Origin: Icerya purchasi
Taxonomy: Eukaryota > Arthropoda > Insecta > Hemiptera > Monophlebidae
Direction of reading: 5' to 3'
Assembly: GCA_039619475.1 (NCBI GenBank)
Contig: CM077115.1
Span: 400,616,557-400,680,556 of the forward strand
DNA: 64,000 nucleotides
Part shown: positions 45,869 through 58,893 of the stretch, in pieces
How the letters are laid out: each line of letters begins with the position of its first letter
How positions within the stretch are numbered: position 1 is the first letter of the stretch
The notes under the pieces: generated by a model
Seen by the model: only the letters and a program-made list of their open reading frames with translations
Told to the model about the DNA's origin: nothing
Databases searched by the model: none
Translations under genes and position numbers: made by a program

Positions 45869-46222
45869 ATTTAATAAAAATACGCAAAAAAGTAAAAAAC
45901 AACTATTCTATAAAAAATATATTTCCAAGTGATATTTAAAGGGGTGATATTATCGTAATTCTTATACAACATTCATACCTTAATCAGAGTAGGATTCATA
46001 TTACATATTACATATTACAATAATGATTAAAAATTGAAATTAAATATTCATTAAATTGTTCCTAGACATTGTAATATGAATTTTGATGCCTAGTCTCTAA
46101 TTAAGGTATGAATGTTGTGTAAGAATTATAATAATATCACCGCACTTACATATATCACCCTGAAGTATATTTTTTTATCGAATAATTATTTTTTACTTTT
46201 CAGCGCATTTTTATTAAATTTT
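45869..46222. mobile_element. palindromic MITE, copy 2
   Basis: Same family as 29539-29854. Arms begin AATTTAATAAAAATACGC on the left and, read inward from the right, AATTTAATAAAAATGCGCT. Both contain AGTAAAAAA, AATTATTC/AACTATTC, GGGTGATAT / GGGGTGATAT, TAATTCTTA-ACAACATTC and ATACCTTAAT. The spacer of about 90 bp has a tandem ATTACAT triplet. Terminal and internal motifs (TTAATAAAAAT, CAACATTCATAC) are shared with copy 1, while the central part differs. Confidence 0.88.
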
Positions 46223-47324
46223 TATAATAAATCTTAAAGTCGGTATTCAGAAAATGAAAAAAAAAAAAAACAAAACATCTTATTCATTATTTTTAATAAG
46301 GCGTTTTTGGTTCTCTAAAAATAATTTTTTTAACGTACAAGTAACAACCGTTTACGCTTTGCGTAGTTTAAAATTGAAGCTCTGCTCCATTTGACAGCAG
46401 ATTTCAAATTATCGCGTTACTTTAAGAGGTTGGCGACTAGCAAAATCTAATCACCGACGAAATAATTTAAACATCTAACTGCTCTTTCAAAATTCATTTT
46501 AGGCTGTAGTTTAAAATGCTATACATTTTAATAAACTTTTTTTTTTTTTTCTTTCCTATCCTGGGCGCGCCAGCGCGGCCTTGATCGAACAACATGAAAA
46601 ATTCAGAGATAGAACTAAATAGCCAGGCGGTCAGAAATGGAAAGTACAAAGGACAGCAGCAACGGAATAACTGAAGGCAATGGAAAGGATATAGGTAGCG
46701 TTAAAGAGAGTAGGAAGACCCAAAACTAAAAGTTGGGCGTAAAGAAAGGAGCGTTCGTTAGAGCGTGCAGAACATTCGAATAGGATATGGATTTGAATCA
46801 CAAATACAAGAAAATAAACTTACCAACTGTTGCTCGATGAAACAATCTACTTAACGGAGATATGCATGAAGAAGCTGCATCATTGAAGGGGCCGCCGTGT
46901 ATTAGAAAAATATTTTTTATAAAAATTCCGGAAAATATTATACCATTCGTGTTCTGAGAAAGTTTATAGTGAAATTATAATTTAAAAACTGCGATAAGAG
47001 CTTGTATCTGAAAAAATTTTAAAAACTCAATATAAACAGCTTTCAGTTACGTGTATATACGAAAAAAATAGGATGATGCACTCTGAACGCCTCTCGGGCT
47101 TACAGTACATAGAAATACCAATATAATTTTAAAAAAACATAACCATGTTAAAATCGTTGAATAATTGTATTTTCTGAATCGGTACATGAAAAATACCTGT
47201 AAAAGTTTAATTTTAAAAAAACGAAACAAAAACAAAGAAAAAAAAAGTTATGTAAATTTTATTTTCCGATAAACGTACATTCCGGCGAATCGGAATATTC
47301 CTGAAGTTGTCACATTTCAGACAC
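46223..47324. other. unassigned sequence
   Basis: A purine-rich stretch at about 46600-46800 contains GAGTAGGAAGACCCAAAAC, whose translation (RVGRPKTKSW) is vaguely like a LINE C-terminal GRP motif, but this is too weak to call. Confidence 0.25.
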
Positions 47325-47447
47325 TCACGTCGCTATCCCAGTGATGTATAATATCTTAAACTTGAATATCGGTTACAATCGTCCGAGTGAAAGTGAAGGC
47401 GGAACAGAACTCTTGATATTCTCTTTTCGGATCCTTAGGCAAAAATA
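47325..47447 (+). mobile_element. old SINE fragment
   Basis: CGCTATCCCAGTGATGTATA, TTGAATATCGGTTACAATC, GTGAAAGTGAAGGCGGAA and ATTCTCTTTTCGGATCCTTA follow the SINE middle in order. Substitutions and small indels throughout make it the most diverged copy. Confidence 0.65.
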
Positions 47448-49700
47448 GCGCGCTAGGAGTTACAAAGATCAAAGACACTTCAGCCATACATTCTTCTGAT
47501 TCCGTGTTGATGCCGTATTCAGAATTTGTCGAGAGATAAATCTTTCACAGCATAATGACCGAGATTGTATCTCTCGGTGGGTTGTATAGTTAATTTCGCT
47601 GCGCTTATAAAATTCAATTGCCGTATTTTCATGCTGCTTCAAATTCCACTTCTTCGAAACGTGCGAAATCCGGATTTAAAGGAATCATCCGAAACTGCCT
47701 CTTTCAAAAGTTCGATAAACGCCAACTTTACGTTCGCTTTAATGTAACGCAATGCACTTCCATTTGAAAAGCTTCTTATTCCTTTTTTGTAGGTGAAATT
47801 TTACTTTTTCTCCCCAAAAGTTTCGTAATATATTTTTTTCGGTAAATTTTTCTCCTACAATATTTCCCTTACCTACACGACGTGAAGTGGTTTTTTCTAT
47901 CCTTTACCGCCCTTAATTAAATCGTACCTCTCTTTATTTTTATTCCGCTATTAAGTTTTGTCGTCCTAATCGATTTCAAGCATAGTCGGGGCTAAAGAGC
48001 TCTTTCTAATCGCTAATTACGACGAGTTCTTCAAGCCTCTTTTATTTTTCTGTTCGATTGACCTTTTTCAGTGTGAACGCACGCGCTTTCTAAAAAACTT
48101 ACTTTGGCCCGATTAGTGTGTAAATTTCGATTCTGTTACTTTCCGCTCATTGCTCTCTCTCTCTCTCTCTTCGTGCTTCTGAGCCTCCTTGTATTTGTGA
48201 TTCAAATCATATCCTTTGTCCAGGAAACAAAAGTGTTTTTCTAAATGGGAAGCGATGAATTTCGAAAAAACAGAGAACGCCGAAATCAATTGAAGTTGGT
48301 GTCGCAAATTGACTTGGAACACTAGACGCGAAGGAGGGACAAAAATTGCAAAATTTTCCTGCTACGTGGGCGTATGTCGAAATTCGAAAATATTCAACGG
48401 TTCGAAATTCTTCGGAGCGAGTGGTCAGTGCAAATTATAGACGCAATGTTCACAGAAGTCGGAAGATGAGTTTACGGCCGAAAATATCCGGATGCTGTGT
48501 ATGTTGCTTACTAATAGAATGTCGTAGCGAAAACGTGGGCATTATCGAAAAGTGTACCCATTCTGGACCGTTTCGTGGCTGATTGTTGAAAATACCGCGG
48601 ATAGATTTCACGTAAGAAACTGAAATTGTGGAGGAGAAAAATTATAAACATCAGATGGATAAATACTAAAAATAATATGACGGTTGAAAAGAGCCAAACT
48701 TTATAGGATCGAACGTCAGTGTTGGATGGATACTGAACAGCCCCTAGTTCATGAAATGCTACCTCGACGTTAATATGACTACAACAAATTTTCAGCCTGA
48801 TCGGAAAACTTTTTCTCGAGAAAACTTATTTTGTTTAACTAAAGCTTCGAGTTTTATGTGTTTCGGTGAAAATTCCATTAAATTAAAACGCCTATTACCG
48901 TTAAAAACAGAAAAGAAATCAACGAATTAATCGCAGCCACGATGAGAGTGTTTGGAACAGCGAGATCATATTTTTATTAGATATGTAATGCGTACGCTGT
49001 TCTTTTTTATGAACTAATACGGGTAGTGTCGTCAACGATGTCCAACACATTTATCAAACGCATTTATCCATTGTTATCCATTGTAACTTTTTATATTAAT
49101 TTATGGTAATCTCGTTAATTCAAGCATAAATGCGAAACAGATACATCATCTTCATTACTGGTCGTTGCTACACACGTTGTTTGTTTGGTAGTTTTCACTG
49201 GTTTAATTAAATCACGCATTAGCGGTAAACCATCCCGACATAGAAAGTAGCGTTCATTCGAAACGGCGAATATGGAAAACGAAAAAAATTTAATTATTTT
49301 TTAATCTTTTTACGTTAATAAACCCCGTACATTAGCCCGATATAAGCGTGTGTTCGTTCAACTGACGATATAAATTATGCGAAATAATGGCTTCGTCAGC
49401 GAACTTTGTGGAAGTAAACAAAATATTTAAATTGGTCAACTCGCACAACTCCTTCGCCCGGTCTGTTGAAATACAACAAAAATAATTTGGAAAAAAAACT
49501 CTAAAACCTAAAAAAAAACAACAAAACAGAACGAACCTAGATCGTTGTTGTAATTAAAAGCGTATTTCCAATTTTCTTTCGAACGACAGTAAATTTCGCG
49601 TGAACAGTCATAAACGGTAACTATGTTGATCGCAAGTGAACAATTAACGAACGAATAAAGTACAGATTTTAATTTATTCGGCAAATTTTATGATTTTTCC
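47448..49700. other. unassigned sequence
   Basis: Contains a CT array at about 48154-48170 and motif-free frames (47565-47747, 48113-48322, 48346-48582). Nothing is recognised. Confidence 0.3.
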
Positions 49701-49761
49701 CCCGCCCCGTAAGCTTACGATGACAGATACTTCACGCTATCTTTGGTAGCATTTATCCGGT

Positions 49762-50240
49762 TCATGAATAATTCTTGTCCGCAAGATTTTCTCCGTTTGT
49801 TCCGTCCACTATGGCCCTTTCGACTTCATCGATCCATGGAATATTTAATTCGGAATGTATTTCTTTGTTTCGTTGATACCAGAAAGCTCCGATGATGTTT
49901 CGGAGACACTTGTTTTGAGCGCGCTGGGTAATTAACCGATATTGAGTGTCCCCAGAGTTGAATACCGTACATCCATATCGGTCTGATGATTTGATCATAA
50001 ATCGTACGTTTATTGGATAGATTGAGTTTAGAGTAACGCCTAGTCAACCAATAAATCTGTCTTAATTTATGCATGGTTTGTTCTTTTTTCATCTTGACAC
50101 GCGTCTTCCAATTTAGCCTGGAATCTAAATGCATACCCGGGGTATTTAGCGGAGTCGATGGCGATCAAGGTATATCGGACACGTCTTAGATTTACGGAGC
50201 TTAGGGTGAATGGATAAAAGAAATCTGTCACAAATAGGAG
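49762..50240 (-). pseudogene. Jockey ORF2 C-terminal relic (family delta-like)
   Basis: On the minus strand: a YPFTLSS...SAKYPG segment, then MHLDSRLNWKTRVKMKKEQ, LRQIYWLTRRYSKLNLSNK, YDQIIRPIWMYGIQLWG. A frame change near 49960 is followed by QRAQNKCLRNIIGAFWYQRN, KEIHSELNIPWIDEV. This is the classic Jockey thumb and C-terminal block downstream of FADD (KYLG-HLD-RL-W ... YGIQLWG). The active site and everything upstream are missing. At its 5' side it abuts an I-like relic, so the two are fragments of different elements lying head to tail. Confidence 0.85.
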
Positions 50241-50249
50241 GATCTGTCT

Positions 50250-50490
50250 TGTTTAATTAATAGGAATGGGATATTTTTACGTGGCCAATGCGCAGGCGGC
50301 ATAAGGTAACTTCTTCTTTGCGGCTGGACCTTAATGAAGTATTCGAAAAATGTTCGCGGATCTGACCGGATTGAACGTAATTTGTTCGATGTAAAAACTT
50401 CATGCCAGTTTCTCGACCATTTTTGTTCATTAGCCTGGATTTAATTGTCCTCGAAAAGTCTGACAAATGCGCTCGTTCATTTTCCTCTAA
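50250..50490 (-). pseudogene. I-like ORF2 post-RNase H relic
   Basis: The minus-strand frame reads REHFSNTSLRSSRKEEVTLC then RLRIGHVKISHSY. The RKEEV-LCRLRIGHT--TH block is the segment between RNase H and the zinc knuckle of I/R1-group elements. The zinc knuckle itself is absent, replaced by the adjoining Jockey fragment. Only about 45 residues are confidently homologous. Confidence 0.7.
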
Positions 50491-52814
50491 TGCACCCTTA
50501 AGTCCTGGAATCTACGTAAAGATAATGCGGTTGGAAACGAGATGGGGATATGACTGAAATTACATTTTCAGCGACAGGATTTTGTGATTTATTTTATGTT
50601 ATAGACTGTAAGATCGACTGCAAGTTTTATGGCGTATGAAGATGGAACTGAGAAGCTCTCTTTAGAAGTGAATAACGTATTATGTCGGATTCTCATTAAT
50701 GAGTAGTAATACGCGCAGCCAAAATGAAGATTTAGGAATTTAAAAATTTTTTAAATTTTTAAATCTTCATTTTTTAATTAAATTGTTACTATTTTCATTG
50801 TTAAATTTATTAGTCATTTTTTAAATTTTATACATTTTGTATTTATTCAATATCGACTTTTAATATCGACGTTTTTCAGTTAATTTTAAATGTAGTTATC
50901 GTTCTTTATTATTTATATTATAATTACTCCCGTGAACATGAAGTGTTTGCTTCGAAACCCGTCGGGGATTTAAAAATTATATATATATAATTGTTAATAA
51001 GTGTTAAAATTTATTTTTGTCGTGAATATATTTAACAATTAGTTTAAATAATAAATACAGTGATAATCTTTAAATTTTCCAATTTTTCCTTAACGTGAGG
51101 AAATCGGAAGTCGAAGCCTCTGGGTAACACATCTCCGTGTCCAAGTTTATTTCAAGATTACTTTTTTACTCGTTGTAAAAGCGACCCTGGGGGACGTAGA
51201 CTGCATCCGATGTTAAATACGGTGCTGCTCTAATTTTGTATTCCACAGATGCAACCAGTTTCAAGTAAATAGACCGAGTTTCCGGATATTGTATACTGAA
51301 TACGTAACGAAAAGTGTAGCTTCGAATTCCACTCTTGTGCAGAACTTTTTATGAAAATAATGAAAAGGTATGTTGCGCGGAAATTGAACTTTGAACTGAA
51401 CGTACTTTCGAATGTATCCTATTACCGCGTAATACGGCAAATTTTACATACCGCAGTTCGTGCAACACAATAGGTGAGAAAAAGGTTAAGAAAATTCCAT
51501 GCGACGACAGAGCGAAGGTAATGAAATTGTAAAAGCGCGGAGTAGTCTAGCGATTAAATTAAATTGAAAAGTTTCATTATCGTCTTTCGGTAGTAAATGG
51601 GGCGAATGCTGATTTTATCGTGCGTCATTGAAGACGATGATTTCTCTGTAAAATTTCTTGAGAAGTTGTGTCGCTTGGCAACTGCGCCAAAGTGTATTTT
51701 GAATATATGCCATTCTGGAAAGCTGTTCTGCTGCAGTTGTTCAAATCGCTCACATCTGCACTGACGCATAATCGATATCTTCGTAACTAATCAGGGTAGT
51801 GTGACGTTTTTTTTTTTTAAAATTCCAACGCCATCTATTTTCTGTAAAACTTATCGGAATTTCGAAACGCTTTGCTAAAGCATTTCGAACTTGGAAAAAA
51901 TTATGAAATACAGAAAAAAATTAAATAAAAACGGAAAGAAGTACATATTTTTGTACCCGTCTGAGAATTTTAATTAAATTACACGAATGGATAGTACGGT
52001 AATGTGTATATCGGTGATTGGAGCAGAAAATACAGATATAAACTTTAGCAGCCTCTTTATTAATACTTCGAAAAACAATATAGAACAGACAGCGTTTCAA
52101 ATAATTCAAAAATACGATTCCACCATATATTTCGAGACTGTACTAACGACAATTCTGAAGAAGTTCGAGAAAATAATACACGCTGGAGGAACAGAGTATT
52201 GAAGACTTTGCAGACTTCTACAAGACTTCTACAAGTGAACAACGAAAGATGGACATTTGTATAGGTAAAGTAAACGCTAACACTGATGAAACAATCTACT
52301 TTAAAAACGTCTGATCACACCTGAAGCACTAAGCATTGCTAAACTTATCTCTTCGAATTTCATCGCTACAGATAATATAATTTTGGACAACCGGTGTCTC
52401 ACAGAACTCTGAAGCAGCCCCCTCATCTCGCGAATCCTTCCACGAAGAAAATCGAAACAGCAGCGAAATAATTGAAACTGAAGCGCTGAGGGGATAACAT
52501 TTTTACCGCGCCGTGGGACAATCTGCTTTCATTTTAGATTACAGTAATTTACGGAATTTCCTAAGCTGCCATCAACGCAAATCCACACTGAACTTTACAA
52601 CTGGCGGGGATTGACTAGCGCGTGTATTATAATATTACGCAACTTAAAGTCTTAGAAACGGGCGTCTCCGAATAATAGGCAAGCTAAATCAAATTAGAGC
52701 TTCCACTAACCCCGACTATAAACAGTGTGTAGTGGTGCGAGATTATAAATTAAATTAAAAATCAACTACAATTAGCAAACTAAAATAGCAGAGTTAAAAA
52801 GTTACAACGGTTGG
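50491..52814. other. unassigned sequence
   Basis: A short palindrome (AAAATGAAGATTTA ... TAAATCTTCATTTTT) lies at 50731-50780. Motif-free frames occur at 51554-51769 (-) and 51921-52242 on both strands. A SINE-head-like AGTAGTCTAGCGATTA at about 51540 is too short to call. Confidence 0.3.
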
Positions 52815-53017
52815 AAAATTCGGTATATCGTGCGGTGCGCGTCTGTAGACATTCTTCTAAGAACATTCTTCTTCTGTAGTGGTAACTGCGTGTCGACGAT
52901 CCTAATGGCGTCCTGGATTTTTCTCCCGTCAGTTGCACGCACATGGTCGCCGACTGAGCCTAGGCCTGTCCACTGCCGCACATTCTTTAACCAGGATGTT
53001 CTTCTTCTTCCCTTTTC
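52815..53017 (-). pseudogene. RTE-type LINE C-terminal relic
   Basis: A single open frame on the minus strand reads KGRRRTSWLKNVRQWTGLGS, VGDHVRATDGRKIQDAIRI, VDTQLPLQKKNVLRRM. The GRRRTSWLKN-R-W motif, followed by a helical segment that ends -A-I-V---, is the signature C-terminal tail of RTE-type ORFs. About 67 codons are uninterrupted, so this relic is younger or under less drift than the one at 10.3 kb. No RT domain is adjacent. Confidence 0.75.
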
Positions 53018-54479
53018 TCGGTACTTTTTTCAATTATCATTTTTATCGGTTCGTATTGTTGACCTTTGATGAAATTTCCGAGAAATATTTGACTTTCCTG
53101 TTCTTGATTATGCGAGTAGTTAAGCATATCTCTTAGTATCAGTCAATCGAGAACATTGTAAAACTCCAATACTGCTAAGACCCGATTTATAATTTGTCTG
53201 CAGCGGGGACACGCGTCTAAAGCTAAAGCAGCAGTAGTTATAATACATTCCGCTGCCGTCGTTATTGCTGCCATTGCAGCGAACACACCAGACTACCGTG
53301 ACTGTATGTCGCACTCCATTTCGTTCGATCACATTGTGCAACTATTGTACTACCCCCTCCCCGCATTTACACTTATTATTAGAAAAATTAAACGCACTGC
53401 GTTAATTTCAAACTAACCCCTCCGGGGGGGGGGGTATTTACCAGTTCCCTAGTATGGGAGGGGGTTATGATTTCTGTTTATTGAATTACTCACACTGCAT
53501 CACATACAATTCAATTTCATGCGAAAAACTTTCAACGAGGTTGATTTCATCTATTCGTATTCACTCGTTCCGTGCCTAGACTGTACATCAGCATTTACAG
53601 CGATCATTTTCATTTATGCGTCAGTTTTTCAAAATACGTATTTCAACAACAAATAAAGACGTTTTCATTTCCTTCTAGCCATCTGCATCGATCGACGATA
53701 ATTTAACCATTACTATTAATACACTGAAGTCTGCAAATCAAGTAACGTAATATATCAGTTCTTCTAATGTTGCTCCGAAATTAAAGCATCTATTTTGCGA
53801 AAAAATCGCACTTTGGGAAGTATAATAGGCCGTCTAAAGATCTAATTAAATTTAAAAAACTGAGAGAGAGAGGCAAAAATATACAAGTTATAAAATGAAA
53901 GTCTTTGGCATCATTCGTCAATATTTAAGGATATACACGCGGTACTATGATACGGACCAAGCGTTAAAATCACTATTTCAAATAACTCTTCGACACAGGC
54001 CTATCTTACTGCTAAACGGAGAACATTAGTCACGGGTGAGTGAGTTCTGGTGGATGCCTTCGCGTTTAAACCTTGCTAATTTATCCCCTCATCTTACTTA
54101 ACAAAATTTTTAGTCCCCCCCCCCCAAAAAAAAATTGAAAAAGAATCCTACATCCTTTTCTTCTTACCCTAATCATGATGAAATATTTATTTGCGTCCGC
54201 CGAAAAATTTCATCGTTGATGATCGGATTTTGTTCTCCGCCCTCATTTCTAAGTGTCGGAAAACAGTCTCAACAATAAAATCGAATAGAAAAACAAAAGA
54301 ACGGGAAATAAAGCGCCCATTTTTCTCCGAAACTATCGTGACCCATTTGAATAAAAAACTTTTAGGAGAATTTATTTAGTTTTTTCTCTCGAATCAGCGA
54401 GTATCGATTTGCGATATTCGGGCTGGCGACTAAAAATCGGCAGTCACTTATCGTCTTAACCTGTCCCAAGAGACAACGA
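53018..54479. other. unassigned sequence
   Basis: Homopolymer features: a G-run at about 53424-53433 and a C-run followed by an A-run at 54116-54136. Nothing is recognised as a gene. Confidence 0.3.
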
Positions 54480-55400
54480 AAATCCGAAACCAAAATTTCT
54501 ATTCGGTCTATTTCGACCTAAAGAAAGCGTAAAATGCTGTTAAAATTGAACAACGCCGGAATACCACATCGTGCGTCGTGGATTACTTAAGTGTAAACAA
54601 CAACGGTAAAAATCGGCTCATCAGTTTCTTCGGTTGTACCGATATCACGAAGGTTCGGCTTGTAATTCATTCTTTACACAAATGATATTGTTGACTACGT
54701 TTACAGCCTGGCTATTCGTAAATCACATCCCCCCGGAGCTTCCATCCAGCACTCACCTTACAATCTCTATAATAAACAGGATTACATACGTATAACAATC
54801 GGTCAGTGTTAAATTTCACAACAGCCGCCTAACGAGAATTCCAGAAGTTATAATTTTATTTTTTCCAAAACAATGCATCACTCTCCAGTCACGTTGACAT
54901 TAAGGGCAATGAATTGGTCGATTCATTAGCTCGATCTGCCGTTCAGACTGCTGTCAATTTCTATCCAAATTTTCGTTGTCTAATCTAACGTTGTTCCCAG
55001 GAATTGCCATCGTATACGGTGGCACGATATTTATCCTCTTTTATTCTCTAATCCTTAATATCCAAACTAATCCTCCTCCTTATCCTTGGTACTATGACTT
55101 CCCTCGTCTTTCATTTTTTCTCATCTTTTCTATCTACAAACTTCGCCTTGACCATAGTTGACTTTCTGCATCATATTTTCGTTTTTGTTCTTTTCACCCG
55201 GATGATACTTTACTCAGCGATACAAATCGCGTTTATTATTTCACTTCCATCCCCGGCGATCGTTCTTATCATAGCATTTTTCATTCCTTCTATCTCTGGT
55301 AGTATTCAGTTATAATTCGTTTCTCCCTCTCTCTCTCACTAATGTAATTTAATGCTGAGTAATACCCTCGGCTGGCGATCCTAAAAAGAACAGAAAAAAA
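54480..55400 (+). mobile_element. LINE family beta relic
   Basis: A faint YFDLKKA-NAVKIEQ segment near 54515-54560 resembles RT motif A. At 54893-54955 HVDIKGNELVDSLARSAVQT is the last RNase H motif. A RLRLDHS block and FHPDDTLLSDTNR lie near 55135-55215, matching RLRFDHS and CPLHPPNDAHE in the fuller copy at 60.1 kb. The element ends in an A-run at about 55391-55400 after GGCTGGCGATCCTA, which resembles the end of the beta-related insert at 59.5 kb. Many frameshifts. Confidence 0.6.
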
Positions 55401-56446
55401 ACACACTTCCCTTCTGTCCATGATTTTTTATTAATATTATCCCGGGTTTTACACATACCCCGCATTCAGAAACAAACTAAAATCATTCTTTCATGATAAA
55501 ATGTTGTTCGCATAATAATGCGAAATATTACATTCATCCAAAATTTTTATTTATAATTCATAGCATTCGGATATTCTTCGACCGACAAATTTAAATAGAT
55601 CCCGTTCCTTACCTAGCGTATTATGTCTTGGAGCGCATCGAACATCTCCCGCACTGAATATTCGCAGTTTGGCCGACGTGCTTTGACCCTTTCCGATGGC
55701 TATTAACTACAAAATCTACTACCATCAGAGACTTATCCGTATTTTCGTCAATCTGATTTCCTGATCTCCTAATGATCCATTAGTGATTTGTCTTCTGAAA
55801 GATAATGGTATAAATTCAACAAGTCATACGAAACTCTCTGGGAATAGCCCGCTGCTCTTGGTAGCCCGAGTTTTATTGATATCTCGGACGGCTACACGAA
55901 CGAACGCTATATAGTTTTGTTTCCTCTTACCGATTTTCGATAAAAATTATTTATTTTTTCCACATCTACATGAACAGAAATTTTTATAGTCCCGAACTAA
56001 ATTTCCTGAATAAAAATGCTCACTTAAGCATATATATATATGTATAGTTTGAAAAATAATAATTTTACGTTTAAATAACGGAACAACTGCACTATCTTAG
56101 ACTCGTAATAACATAATAACTGACAAATTAAGATGCATTAGGGGGGATATACAGCTACTTCAGTCTGCTTAGAAAAAGATTTTCAGTCGAATCTCATTAC
56201 GCAAAAAAGAGCTTATCCTTTCGGAAAAAATGACTAGAATCTACCCCAAAAACGTAAAAATCATGTAGTAGATGAATGTGTACACATGTTTTTGGAAAAT
56301 ATAGGCAACTCTACTTTTTACGCGGAAAACTTCCGTAAAGATGGAAAAAAGTGATTTTGCCGCTTGAAAAATGTTAAAATCAACCGAGAGGTGCTTAGCA
56401 AAGAAAAAATAAAAACTGCGAAAAAACGCGATTTTTCAAAATTCAT
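55401..56446. other. unassigned sequence
   Basis: Nothing is recognised. Confidence 0.3.
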
Positions 56447-56935
56447 TTTTTTTTATATTTAAATAAGTTATGGGTCTCACAGGGCAAGTGTACCCGTTGT
56501 ATGAATGTCCGACACTCTTATTATCGTTTATTCAGTTTGTACACATTACAAAATTATTCATGCTTATTGACCGAAATCGAAATAAATACAGCCTTAATTA
56601 ATATATGTTTAATAAATATTATAATAATATACGCTTTCACTCTAGTTATGCATACACACCAAACATAAAGAAAGTATCGGAAAAGGAAAGACGCAATAGT
56701 CACAGAAGAAAATATATATTCAAATTATTATATAACTGAATTATCTGAATGAAAAGAATTATGACATAGTTTAGTTTTTATTCCTTACACCATTCCTTCA
56801 GCCATTTCACTGCTTCCTTTTTCTATACATCAATACTGTTTTCGTTTAAAATGCGATTGGGGATATTACTCATACCTGTGTTATCAATTCGTAGATTAGG
56901 ACCCTCTAGGATAAATGTAATATATATTATAGCTT

Positions 56936-58893
56936 GTCGTTGGAATCTTAACAAAACCAACTGGCTAAAATTTCGAAACACACTGGACTCATCTCTTTCT
57001 TGTATTCCTACAAATATAGATCCTGTTCAGTCGTATAACTCATTCACACAGTTAATTAATTCAAGTTTGTCCTCCTCCTCTCCAATAATCAAATTTCCTA
57101 AAAATCCTAAGCACCTCACTGCTTCATCTATATGGTGGAATAATGAATGCAAAGCCGCTTATGATGTCAGTATATCTGCCTTCAAAACCTTCCGACCTTG
57201 TCCTTCGACTTCCAATCTTCTAATCTATAAACAAAGGAATGCGAAGGCTAGATTTGTTTTCAAATCAGCCAAAAAAGATTCCTGGAAAAAATTTTGTTCC
57301 TCTTTCTCCCGTAATACTCCCTTTTCTCAAATTTGGAGGATGGCTAGAGCTTTAAAAGTCTCCCGTTCTCATAATCCTATATCTTCCAATGTTCCATTGC
57401 AAAAGTTGATTCCTTTTTTAGACTCGATTTCTCCTTCGTATGTACCCAGCTCGGAAAAACTTTTCCCTCCTTCATTTTCCAACGACTCCTCTCCTCATTT
57501 CCTCACCTTACCCTTCAACATTAATGAACTGTGTTATTCATTAAACAATGCCAATGATACTTCCCCAGGGTTAGACGGTATACCTTATCGAGTTCTAAAA
57601 AATATGTCCAACCAATCTCTTCAAATTCTTCTTAATATTTTTAATTCTATTTTATCCACTGGCTCTCTTCCTCCCTCTTGGAACTCCTTTGTGATTATTC
57701 CGGTCCCTAAAAAAGATCCTTCTTCCTTCCGTCCAATATCCCTTGCTCCGTGTCTAAGGAAAATTTTCGAAAGTATCCTAAATAGACGTCTTATTTAGTG
57801 GCTGGAAAGTAATAATTTACTTTTTAGTAACATGTTCGGTTTCTGTCCTGGCCGCGGTCCCTCCGATTGCATTAGTCTCTTTATTTCGGACATTTATAAT
57901 TCATTCTTAAATAAAAATTATACTTTAGCCGCATTTCTTGACATTTCCAATGCTTTTAATAATGTTCATCTTCCTACCTTACAAAATAAAATGCTTTCTA
58001 TTAATCTTCCATCTCAATTTATTTCAATTGTTATTAGGTTGTTCCAGAATCGTGCGATTCATCTTTCTACACCTCCTGACTCTACTTCCAGAACTGTATA
58101 CAATGGTCTTCCACAGGGTTCCTGTTTAAGTCCTACGCTTTTCAATATATATATTCTTAATATAGCCTCCCTCCCGATAGGGTCGTCTTCCCTTTTCTTT
58201 GCTGATGACATCCTTCTATATTCCATTTCTCACGATCTTAGCTCTGCAAACGAAAAAATGAATAATTCCTTGTCATTATTAAATGATTCACTCTCAGATC
58301 TACACCTTTTTATTTCTCCGTCTAAATCCGCTTGTATTAATTTTACTTATCGACCTTTTAATCCTTCCTTAATAAACCCTTCAGTAAGTAACATTCCTAT
58401 TCCCTTAGTTAAAAATTTTTGTTACCTTGGTCTGTTCCTAAATAGTCGTCTCTCCTTTCTCGAGCACATTAACTATCTTCATATGTCGGTAAATAAAAGA
58501 CTAAATCTCTTTAAATCTATTTCATCAACAAGGTGGGGAGGAGATCCTAGTACCTTAATTATCCTTTATAAATCTATAGTACGTTCCAAACTAGATTATT
58601 GTTCGTTTATCTATGGTAACTCCTCCAGATCTCTCCTTTGTAAACTGGATCGGGTCCAGAATTGCTTCCTTCGTTTATGTCTAGGAGCCCTTAAATCAAC
58701 TCTCATTCCTGCAATACATGCTGAATGCAATGTTCTCCCTTTACCAATCCGTAGATCTCACTTGGGATATCGCTTTCTTTTAAAACGGCTTCCAGTTTCT
58801 TCCTCAAAACTTATTTCATCCTACTCCACCCTACTTCAGAATTGGCGATTCACTTCCAAAAAAATTCCCCTTCTTTCTCACATCTCAAATTGA
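56936..58893 (+). pseudogene. reverse transcriptase of LINE beta, nearly intact frame
   Basis: A single reading frame runs from the 5' truncation to 58893 with only one internal stop (TAG at about 57796, just after LNRRLI). Segments in order: KDSWKKFCSSFS, SPGLDGIPYRVLKN, VIIPVPKKDPSSFRPISLAP (RT motif 0/1), GFCPGRGPSDCISL, FLDISNAFNNVHLPTL (motif A; the second Asp position is Asn), GLPQGSCLSPTLFNIYI (motif B), FFADDILLYS (active site, about 58195-58224), NFCYLGLFLNS, and a LIILYKSIVRSKLDYCS thumb. A TGA ends the frame at 58893. The first 28 codons of the longest open frame (56851-56934) are antisense alpha sequence, not part of beta. Confidence 0.92.

Noticed and set aside
46600..46760. RTE-like GRPKTKSW segment
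   Set aside because: Only eight residues resemble a LINE C-terminal motif, and flanking frames do not match.
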